In this document: positions 1 to 9,576 of the stretch, piece after piece
How the letters are laid out: each line of letters begins with the position of its first letter
Numbering within the stretch: the stretch's first letter is position 1
Assembly: GCA_001970855.1 (NCBI GenBank)
Contig: LSSN01005905.1
Coordinates: 1-31,404, forward strand
Length of the DNA: 31,404 bases
Direction: 5' to 3'
DNA from: Smittium culicis
Lineage: Eukaryota > Kickxellomycota > Harpellomycetes > Harpellales > Legeriomycetaceae
Position numbers and translations under genes: made by a program
Notes under the pieces: model-generated
Told to the model about the DNA's origin: nothing
The model's input: the letters and a program-made list of their open reading frames with translations, nothing else
Database searches by the model: none

Positions 1-19
1 AAAAATACTTACAGTTACA

Positions 20-1344
20 ATGAGCGTTGAGAGTTTCCCTATTAGCAAAGACGGTTCCGTCAATGCCTACAAGCTCACTAATAAAGATGCTACACTTATC
101 GTTCAAGTGTCTACTTTCGGTGCTCGATTAACTCATTTGTGGACCCTGGACAAAAACAACGAACTAACTGATATCATATTAGGATTTGACTCGCACGAAG
201 AAATGGTTGCTTCTTATGATGGAAAGCTCGACCCATATATCAGCGCTGTTATCGGAAGAATATCAGGAAGGTAATAAACACAATCATAAACGGCTGATAC
301 ATGTATTCAGTTTTGTTAAAACGCCATTACTCATTATCAATTTCTACTTTTCCAAAAAAGGGCAAAACACTCAAATTTTATCGCTATCTTTTTTTTTTAC
401 TTCAAAATTTTATTAGCATTTACCCTTGTGATAATATCGAGCTAAACAATACCACCTATTCACTCCAAGTCAATGTAGCAAGAACCGGTGCCAGCCATCA
501 CGGCGGCTTGGTTTCCATAGATAAGCACATCTGGTCCCCTGAAATTGTTACAACTAACCCACCTTCAGTTAAATTTACAACTATATCCCCTCATAACGAA
601 TGTAACTATCCAGGTACTTTAGAAATTTCCATCACTTATACAGTAACAGATGAAAACCAACTAAAGCTTGAGTACAGAGCCAAATTCTTAGACGATGGTC
701 CTCTCAATGACACAATAACCGAAACAGCGCTAAGCCTAACAAACCACGCGTATTTCAACTTGACTGGATTTAAAGAACCAACTGTTGATAACCATACGTG
801 TAATTTTACAACTTGTAATTATTTGTTATCCGATATGGAAAATTTTATACTTAATGGTGAAATGTCGCGCGATTATTCGGATAAAAATGTTGTTCTTGGA
901 AAACCAGATCCCGTCGAAAAAAGATCTAAACTAATGGATTTCATGACTCAGCCTAAAAATATTGGTCCTGATATCCACAACCCGCTACTGGCACAAACTT
1001 TTGGTGGTTATGACAATATCTATGCCGTCATGGACACTAAACTTAACGACGGATCTAAAATCTACCCAATAGTCAATGTCGCTAAAATCTGGTCTAATCT
1101 AACTGGAATATGCATGAAAGTTAGCACCGATGAACCCTGCTTTGTATTTTACACTGGAAACTCATTACCTAACGATCTTGTTGGGAAAAAAGGTATTATA
1201 CACGGAAAACACGCCGCATTTTCCTTTGAAACTCAAAGATTCAATAACGCTATAAACATCCCAAAATGGAAAGATATGGTCACCCTCAAACGCGGCCAAC
1301 TCTTCTCCCAAAATACCATTTTTGGTTTCTCAAATGACCACTAA
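20..1344 (+). CDS. Aldose 1-epimerase (galactose mutarotase), copy 1
   Basis: Interconverts alpha and beta anomers of galactose/glucose; cytosolic, first step of the Leloir pathway. Two exons, 20-270 and 417-1344, are joined across a 146-nt GT-AG intron (271-416) and give 392 aa, close to the usual 340-380. ATG at 20 is the first start and has the same N-terminus as the downstream paralogue. Motifs seen: STFGARLTHLW near the N-terminus, ASHHGG with the first catalytic His (His112), SLTNHAYFNLTG with the second (His194), GGYDN with the sugar-contacting Asp (Asp283), and SFETQRFNNAIN with the catalytic base Glu (Glu355). The usual GRxxNRI motif reads GRISGSI, so the substrate-binding Arg is Ser84, encoded across the intron. 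The other key residues are present, so activity is plausible. Family assignment is secure; sugar specificity cannot be told. Confidence 0.93.
271..416 (+). other. Intron of mutarotase copy 1
   Basis: Donor AG|GTAATA at 270/271 and acceptor TTATTAG at 414-416, followed by CATTTACCC. The phase is 2. It lies at exactly the same codon as the intron of the second paralogue (7291-7413, 123 nt), so the intron predates the duplication. The two introns share no obvious sequence beyond the splice signals. Confidence 0.88.
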
Positions 1345-2000
1345 TTATTCCCTAGTAAGCTCAAATCATACCCCAACTTTTACTATTTTTTGACCCCTTA
1401 GCCATATATCAAATATATTTATATATATGTCATAGCTTAAAACGAAATAATCACATTTATAAATCCTTTTCAAAAACCATTATATAACTTACGAGAAATA
1501 TTTAAATATAACATACTTTTCAAGCTCTTATACATTAATACGTAGTTTATAATTCAACTTGGACATTTTTGTGTTATAAAAAATAATGAATTGCAATACA
1601 ATGAATTCCAGAAGTGAGATAAATTTTACTTTTTGATAAACTAACCTTCTATTCAAAAAATTCTTTGGTTAATATCAACAATTCTAGTATTTATTTACCT
1701 TTTGAAATATTTCTCAATAAAATAATATAACATTTTTAATAGTTTGGCTCTTTAGAATGAATATTAATTCATTCGATACAATTATATGTCATATATTAAG
1801 TTTTACTGTCTTATTGGATAAAAATAAAACGTAAATTTTACACCAGCAAAAAGATAGTGAATAAAACAAACTAATAAAAATATAGAATATAGAATATAGA
1901 ATATAAAGACGCGCATTTGAAACATCCTCATCATCTTTCAGAAAGGTTAAACGAGAACGGTTATGCGTGACTTTTTACTTCTTATCTCGTATTATGTGAA
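1345..2000. other. AT-rich spacer 3' of mutarotase copy 1
   Basis: No open reading frame or RNA gene seen. It opens with a 3'-end-like TATATTTATATATATG stretch (about 1413-1428) that could serve in polyadenylation. A small tandem repeat of TATAGAA lies at 1881-1905 (three full units plus a partial one). Confidence 0.6.
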
Positions 2001-5000
2001 ATCATTTCGCTCAAAAGACCTCGATTAACTATTATATTATACGCGAGAGAGGAGACAGATAAAGTTACTGTAAATTTATAATCAATTTAATCAAGTTATT
2101 TGATAAATTTTTAGAGTAACGATAATACGTATCAATGATGAATTAGCTTAACCAGAAAGTGCGTGGTTCTATATCATACTATGATACCCCTGCGTTTGCA
2201 GCTGATGTGACCCTGATTTTTCTGTGCTTTGGTATCGGAGCTTCGGAGTCTGGTTAGATTAAGCTTGAAATCTAGTGGATTTATCACGTTATACTCTCAA
2301 CTCAATGGAGGTCTTTTTCGATCTATTATAGACCGTAACAGCTTATTTAATATTTATCGCTTTTTTTTATGCGGTGTTGTAGAGATGTTGAAATATCCTT
2401 ATCTTTGTACACTTGTCAAAGTGAAGATTTAACTAGGTATTTTATTTGGTGATATAATAGAAGAATGAGATACTAAAGGATATAATTAATGTTGAACAGC
2501 ATAATAGTTCTAAGGAAAGATTATTCTGTCAATTTATAGTAAAATTTGTTGTAAGTTAGAATAAGGGTAAATCTGGTCTAGAACCAACAGGATGTAAGGG
2601 TAATAGTCAAAGGAAAATTAAACATTTTCCTTTGATGGTGTTCTTTGTAGAATAATTATTGGTGATCTCTCTTTTTCGACAAATATAGTTGGTGAATTAG
2701 TTGTTTGTTTTTATCTAATGAAGACAATTAAGCCTGTCTCTTTATACAAAGACTTCTACTCTACTTTCTTTGTGGAAAGAGCTCGCATTTTATCGTCCTC
2801 TATAGGCAGGTTTTCTATAATCTGCCTACTCCATTTTTTATTGAAAATCAAATAGTTGAAAAGTGATAAATGAAGTGCACCATAGCATATATTTGAAATA
2901 GGAAAATAACATATAAAGTCAGAGGAAGACAGCATTTTTAGATCTTTATTTTTTTTTGTTTTTATTCTGAAAAATAAACCATAACAATATCATAACACCT
3001 TTATAAAACATTTTAAATTCTTTGAAATAGAAATCGAAAATTGGGTGTGGATACCCGGCAGATATATCCATTATGAGATAGAATTATGTAATTAACAAAA
3101 GTTAAAAATAGAACATGACAACACTATATAAATTAATACCAGTGAAATTATTGGTTTTATGTGTACCGTATTGAGGAATGGGTTTTCGATAGACTATAAT
3201 TATCTTTTTTTATTTGGGAGATTCTACAACAAAATCAGACTAGCCTTGATCTATTTTGCTTCATGAATATTGGATAATATGAATTTCACTAGCTCTCAGG
3301 TAATTTGCTACTTCCAATATTCAACTCAGTTTTATCTTTGGTTGCTCAATTGTGAATTCTGTGTACGCATCCAATTTCTAATCAAATCTAGTATTGGAGA
3401 AAATTCCGTTTTTGGCATAAAAAAGGGTCTCATCGATTTTTCGTCCAATTTTCTTATGAAATAGATGAACTTTAGATTTTTCGCTATCCATGAATTAATT
3501 TTGCCAAAAATAAAGGAAGCAGGTCTGTAAGTATATATTGATCTTGTATATATAACTCTAAATTCATAAATTACTGTAAGAAAGTATGCTATTTTTGTAA
3601 TTGATGTTGGTGTCGTCAAATAGCTTGATATTCACCAGCCCAAAAAGTTCTGCTAGATTTAATTTTACCTGGATCTAATCTCAAGTTATTTTATTTTTAC
3701 ATGATAAAATCAAAGAATATATACCAATATCTTGTGTTTCGAGGAAAGTCCGCTAATCATCGAGATCATAAAGCGCCAATTCTTGATTTAAGAGAGCAGA
3801 ATTTTTCTGCTTTTGAGATTTGGAACTACATTCGTTGCTTGAAGTAGTTTCGGATAAGATAATAATAGTTTCCTCTGGTCTGGAAAACAGATAGCTGAAT
3901 TGCACTCTAGTGTTGCCAGCGTCATTGTGGTCCGTCCTTAGTGATATTTCTGTACTGTCAGGGATATCAAATTTCAGGATGAACAGAATTACATTTTGTT
4001 AAGTCAGGACTATTTTTAGGCAGCTGTATTTTGTCACAATTCCTTATGTTCATATAGTTATATGTAGCATTTCTTCAAATACTTGTTCTGGTACGAGAAA
4101 ATAGATATTCAAATAAAAGTCCGTATCGTGAATTCAAGATTTCTAATGTCTCTTGAGACTGTTAGAATTCGTTTTGGGAAGTCAGTATACTCAGTATATC
4201 GACTAAATTCAGTATTGAAGGGCTGTTGAATATTTTTTGATAGTTTTTTGGTTTTCAGAAAGCGTGACCAAATCTACTCTAGTATTCAATAAGGTACTAT
4301 GAAGGATGTTTCCTCGAACTTCTTGATGTAATTTGTGTATTCATGTTGTCTGAGTAGACTAATAATTATGTCTTTATCACATTCTTTAACTTTGGTGTAT
4401 AAATCTCCATTATTAGCTCCACTTTGATATGAAACTCCTAAATTTTAGGTATAAAATTATTTAGATATAGTGGTGGCTCAAAAAAATTCACCACTATGTA
4501 TCACGGGTATCTAAGATATCCTCAATTTCTGATATTTGATAAAGAAAGATTTCCAGTCTTTTTTTTATAGAAGATTCTTTCAGAAGTTCAGATACACGAT
4601 TAAAGCCTTCTTCAGAATTACATTCCATGCTCAATAATTTTATATGAACAAAATTCAGTTCTTTAGCTCTAAGATACGATAGGTTTTGAGCTGTAAAGAG
4701 AGGAGAGCGAATCCATTGATTATGCTTACAAAATAAAATATTTTAGGTATATCAATTTTTTCAGAACTGTTTCAAGCAGTTTTCTGATCTCTTGCCTTAG
4801 ATTACAGATCTTGGTTGACTTAATAATGAGTGATATTTCCCTTTTTTTGAAAATCATTCCCGGATTGTTAATTTACTGAATTTGATTTATTTATGGAATA
4901 TCTGAGTTAAATTTATGTCCAAGCCCTTGTAACTTGGAACGAGGTAGTGCACGCATTTATTAAGCACATTATCGTATTTTTTTTCATGGTCAAAAATTTT

Positions 5001-6330
5001 GTTTAGTTAGAAAGATATTTATCCTCCTTCGTTCTGGAAAATTCCAAAACTGGAAAAATAATTTTGGCTAATACCAATGGTCTCAATTTAAGCAAAAGTC
5101 CCAGTATACGTAACTGAAATGAACTGTATTTCCACTGGACCGAAAGACAGATGGAGGTCGGATTTTTCGTACTAAAAATTTATTCCGCCGCTTATTTTTG
5201 AGCTTTCAGATATCGAAGATCGAACGAAGGCCTACGTTATTCTTTTTAATCGAAATAAGTTGAATTTAAAAGCCATGACTCTAAGGTTGGATTTACTGGA
5301 TCTCTCGCTTGGAAATGTGAGGCTACTTTTCCATTATGATTTTTGCACGTCTCGCGGCTAAGATGCCGTTTGTTCCGATGATGGGATCGACCTCAAATTT
5401 TTTAGGTTCATTAATTAGATTTTGAACCTCCTCGAAAGAAATTTTTGAGATGATTGGTCATTTTTAGTTTAAAACAATTCTATTTGTACATAGCTAGAAT
5501 AATTCCTACAATGGGACTATTCTGAGGCTACATTGAGCACATCTCTCACGACCACGACCCTTTCAGCTATACTAGAACTAGAAATTGATAGTTTTCCTAC
5601 TGATTCTGCGGTTTTTACGTATATTGTAGTCCGAGAAACAGTATTGTGTAACTATATGGGTCATTTGTACTTGTATTCTACTAACTACTGAGAAATGTAA
5701 TCATGCGTTGTCGCTTAATTTTTGACTTCTTGTAAACGGGTTCATTCAACGAATCTTCAATTAATAGTTACTTTTTACCTGATTATACGAATTAATTTGA
5801 TTTTACGAAATCCTCTAGTCGCTTAAATTTGTATTTCTGATATGGGATACAGCCGCTGCGGTTTCAGCGGGGTAAGCTCATATTTTATTGGAAGTAATGC
5901 ATTAAGAGTCCTCTCTAGTTTTTATCCCCGGACTTTACTGAATTCTAAAATAGAAATAGTATTTGATGAGCAACTTTACTTGAACTAGGTTAAACTTTAT
6001 TCCGGTGAGAGAGCTGGTCCGTAAATATTCACAGCACATAAAGTTGAATCTTTCGAAGGTGAAGTATATTTTATGGAATTAGTCTTTTGGGAAGAGTAGA
6101 TTGTAATATTGGGCTCTCCATTTTCTATAGCACTGATTCTGCATGCTTTTGATAAATAGATATACTTAACAGGGTGCCTAGTAGTGGCATTAGACCTTCA
6201 GGTTCTAGGTGCAATTTCTTTCTCGCTGTAGATTTTATACTATTCCAGATCAAATAGTTAGCTTGTATTTTTTGATTGGAGCTTGAATAATTACTATTTG
6301 CTTTATTTTTATTATTCGAATGCAATTAAT
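2001..6330. other. Gene-free interval with decayed coding, possible old element
   Basis: This 4.3-kb core between the two mutarotase genes is less AT-rich than its edges but holds no intact recognisable gene. Several minus-strand stretches stay open for 50-80 codons and read like protein (entry 3753-6325). A weak direct repeat flanks the interval: about 57 bases from 1985 match about 60 bases from 6541 at roughly three positions in four. A TGGTATCGGAGC sequence at 2230-2241 resembles the tRNA-primer binding sites of LTR retrotransposons. No reverse transcriptase, integrase or transposase motif was found on either strand, so the identity stays open. Confidence 0.35.
3753..6325 (-). pseudogene. 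Broken or intron-rich unknown coding relic
   Basis: Not recognised. On the minus strand, 4742-4494 is open for 82 codons (contains LLSMECNSEEGFNRVSELLK) and is protein-like. A plausible 67-nt intron (4504-4438, GTGATA to TTTAG) would join its main part in phase to 4437-4286, which encodes ECDKDIIISLLRQHEYTNYI and ends in TGA. A separate open stretch, 3998-3753 (81 codons), ends in an acidic tail, ALYDLDD. Further protein-like pieces lie in one minus frame over about 4900-5700, broken by in-frame stops, and at 6325-6125. Helical, charged segments suggest an alpha-solenoid or adaptor-like protein, but this is a guess. Either a pseudogene with frameshifts and stops, or a gene with many short introns that I could not fully assemble. 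Confidence 0.35.
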
Positions 6331-7039
6331 TTTTTTGATAATATCTATTCTAAATTTTTGAAAATTATAAAGGTCATAGCACAGTACTCCGAAATAAAAG
6401 ATAATTAGGATAACACAGTATGTAATTTAAATGATATACTATATAAACTTTTACTAGTTCATTTCACTTTATTTACATAGGTTTGTAATTTTCGGTTATG
6501 TATTATCCAAGAAGGTGATAACACTAAATATGTATCCTCTTCTCGTATAATATAAACTAATATTCGCTCTATAGAGCTTGATTAATTATTACATATACTG
6601 GGATAAATGGCTTATCATTTGTTTTCTTAACACCAAGGGGTTTAGATTTTGAACTAACTACATTAGCACAGCTTGGGATTTTTTTTCTTTAGGACGCTAT
6701 TATTCGTAGTTTCCATTTCTTCTACCTTTTTTTTTGTCTCAGAGAGTTTAATAAGCACAATTTAAAAGTATACAAAAAACTAATAAGAAATACTTATTAA
6801 GTTAAAAAAATATTAAAAAAATAATTTTTTCAAAGATAGAGAAAAAATCAGAATTTAAATAAATGTACCAATGATTAATTAAATAGCCTTTAATTTCTAC
6901 ATAAATAACAGCTTGATTACACACTATGCTATATTTTAAACAAGAAAAGCCAATTACATCTAGGAATTCGCCAAATTTATTAGCCTGCAAAAAGATATCT
7001 ATTGCATTCAAAACTCTTCTCTTAAATCAATTATAGATT
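6331..7039. other. AT-rich upstream region of mutarotase copy 2
   Basis: No gene is seen. It contains poly-T and poly-A runs and the CCAAT box described separately. It is presumably the promoter of the second mutarotase. Confidence 0.5.
6948..6954. promoter_or_regulatory. CCAAT box upstream of mutarotase copy 2
   Basis: AGCCAAT, 86 bases before the ATG at 7040. It is the same heptamer that clusters in the divergent promoter at 19001-19473 and upstream of the PIG-T gene. CCAAT boxes are bound by the Hap2/3/5 (NF-Y) complex in fungi. Confidence 0.45.
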
Positions 7040-8365
7040 ATGAGCATCGAAAGCTTTCCTATCAGTAAAGATGGCTCAATAATTGCATATAAACTCAAGA
7101 ACAAAGAAGGTTCACTCGCTGTGCAATTATCTACTTTTGGTGCGCGCTTAACTCATTTATGGACTCTTAACAAAGATAAAGAGCTGGTTGATGTTCTCAT
7201 AGGCTTTGATACACACGAAGAATTGGTTGCTTCTTTCGAAGGTAAAGCCGATCCATATATTGGCGCTGTTGTAGGGAGAGTCTCTGGAAGGTATTTAAAA
7301 TTCCATTTATATTTAAATATTACTGCTATTTATTACCACTTTTTATTTGTATTCAATTCCTCTTATTATAAAAATACCGAGTGATTTGATTTTTATTATA
7401 TTTTACCATCCAGCATTTACCCATGCGATAAGATTGAGTTAAATAATTCTTCATACTCTTTTAATGTCAATTTCCCCAAAAATGGCGCAAGCCATCATGG
7501 TGGCTTTATTGGGATTGATAAGCGTATATGGACTCCAAAAATTATTTCAACCGATCCACCTGCAATCAAATTCGTTTATGTATCCCCACACAATGAAGAA
7601 AATTACCCAGGAACTTTAGAAATTTCTGTTACTTATACAGCGACAGACGAAAACCAGCTTAAGCTTGAATATAGAGCCAAATTCTTAGACGACGGCCCTC
7701 TCAATGACACAGTAATCGAAACAGCGCTAAGCCTAACAAACCACGCGTATTTTAACTTGACTGGGTTTAAAGAGCCAACAGTTGAAAATCACATTTGTTC
7801 TTTTGTCACCACTGATTACCTCCTTTCCAATTTAGAGACAAAAATATTTAACGGTGAATTATCTCGAGACTACTCGGACAAAAATACCGTTCTTGGCCAA
7901 TATAACCCAGTCCAAAAACGGGCTCATTTAATGGACTTTATGAAAGAACCAAAGTCTGTTGGCCCCGATCTTTATAACCCGTTGATACTGAATTCTTTTG
8001 GCGGATACAATCATGTTTTTACTGTTCTTGAAACCAAAAAGAATGATCAAAACGACGATATAGATGGATATTATGCTGATAGTAACTATAGACTCAATCA
8101 AGTCGCTAAAATTTGGTCAAATAATTCAGGTATTTCAATGCGCGTCCTAACTGATGAACCTGCTTTTGTTTTTTATACAGGGAATTTTTTACCAGAAGAC
8201 TTGTATGGCAAGAATGGTATCCAGTTCCGAAAACATTCTGGATTTGCTCTCCAGTTGCAGCGCTACAATAACGCACTAAACTTCCCTAAATGGAAAGAGC
8301 AAATGCTTCTACAGCGCGGAAAGCTATACTCTCAAAACTCTATTTATGAGTTTTCCATTATTTAG
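7040..8365 (+). CDS. Aldose 1-epimerase paralogue, probable pseudoenzyme
   Basis: Second member of the pair. Exons 7040-7290 and 7414-8365 flank a 123-nt intron (7291-7413, GTATTT to CCAG) and give 400 aa. The fold and length match galactose mutarotase: GASHHGG and LTNHAYFNLTG (His194) are intact. However, GGYDN of copy 1 reads GGYNH here (Asn283, codon 8009-8011), and the FETQ of copy 1 reads LQLQ (Gln364 in place of the catalytic Glu, codon 8252-8254). As in copy 1, the Arg of the NRI motif is Ser84. An insert of about 9 residues (around QNDDIDGYYADSNYR) sits just before VAKIWSN. The frame is fully open with no stops, so the gene looks maintained. It may bind sugar without turning it over, for example as a sensor. 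Family sure; loss of activity is inferred from residues. Confidence 0.9.
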
Positions 8366-8738
8366 ATTTTTTATCAAACGTTTATGTTTATTCACATTAC
8401 TTTGGACTAATACCTAACCTTCTTATTTAAATGGTACGTATTGATAATTTAATGATTATTATTCGTTTATTCTTCAATAATCTACCACCAAATAACATTG
8501 ATTAATAGTTTTTTCAATTCTTTACATATAATAAGCTTTTTTACGTAAATAATTTATTCTAAGTATGAAATTTGTTAAATATACGCCAAATTCGTAAATA
8601 TGTACAAGGTATTGAACCAAAAGTAAGGAAAAAAAAACTGAATTAGGCTACAAAGTGTTTCAAAAAAAAGAGATAAAATCATATTACAGAATCCTTTCTT
8701 TTTAAACTTTTTGAATTTTTTCGAAAATTTTCATTTAA
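8366..8738. other. Short convergent spacer
   Basis: AT-rich tail-to-tail space between mutarotase copy 2 (plus) and the small membrane protein gene (minus). No ORF or repeat of note is seen; it presumably holds both 3' ends. Confidence 0.5.
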
Positions 8739-9576
8739 TCATTCAGTTATAGTTTTGTTAATCGCGACTGGTTTCGGAAATTCGATATCAATAGACTCAT
8801 AAAGCGATTTATCTAAAAATTTATAGTTATTTTGGTTTGAAGGAGTAAAAATTGGCGAGTTATTCGAGAGACTGCTCATCTCGTACACTTTTTGGTTAGT
8901 TTTGACATTTGGCGAAAAAGCGGTATTGACGGAGATTTCAGAAATAATATCAGAGTTTAATTTCCCCTCTAAGAAACTATTCGCATTTGCCTTATTTATG
9001 GGCGATTTATGGCTAGCTGCAGAAATTTTCCCTGAAAGAATAATATCAGGATGGGTTGATGGGCTTTTCAATACTTTAGTTATTGCCAAGTATTTCTATT
9101 TTTTTTTGTTAAATCAAAGGATATTTTTTTAGAGAATTGAAAATAATATACATGCATTAATAGTCTCTTATAATATAAGCGGTATAAGTAACAGTGGCTT
9201 TCAATGGTATCAGATAATACATATTATTAAATACCGTATTTCAGGAAAACTAACATCTGTTTATCCATTAACAGTTTATAATAGATATAAATGTGCTTAC
9301 TTTATGGATATAAAACAAGAGACCTATCATCGAAAGAAGAACTACGAAATATCCAGCTGCAAGTAATATTCTGAATTCTGGAATATAAGGAGCATCTGAT
9401 AGTTTGCTGAAAGCGCATACGTATACACCTGCTCCGATAATAGCCAAATTCAAAGTTCCTATGGCTAGAATAATAGATAAATATTTCTTTCGCGTTTCGC
9501 GCAGCCACATAGACCTCATTATCTCTACATCTGTTTCAGTAAATGGGTATTTCAATACTGAATCATTGCTCTTCAT
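8739..9576 (-). CDS. Small two-TM membrane protein, unknown
   Basis: Two exons, 9576-9301 and 9095-8739, are joined in phase 0 across a 205-nt intron (donor AAA|GTAAGC; acceptor after an A-tract ending ATAG), giving 210 aa. ATG at 9576 is the first in-frame start. The N-terminus (about 1-32) is soluble and charged and holds YPFTETDVEIMRSMWLRE. Hydrophobic helices lie at about 32-56 and 70-92, separated by a short loop with SDAPYIPE. The splice junction falls right after helix 2. The second exon encodes a 119-residue hydrophilic Ser/Asn/Lys-rich tail, probably disordered. I do not recognise a family. Continuous frame across a good donor and the TM pattern argue that it is real. It is convergent with mutarotase copy 2. 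Confidence 0.6.

Noticed and set aside
301..416. ATG at 301 as the start of mutarotase copy 1
   Set aside because: It lies inside the intron; exon 1 from 20 encodes the family N-terminus and the same intron exists in copy 2.
2230..2241. Firm call of a retrotransposon primer-binding site
   Set aside because: One 12-base resemblance without clear LTR ends, polypurine tract or pol coding is too weak for a feature; kept as a low-interest finding.
3332..3619. Minus-strand 95-codon frame
   Set aside because: No ATG, no recognisable motif and no neighbouring exon that can be joined; kept only as part of the decayed interval.
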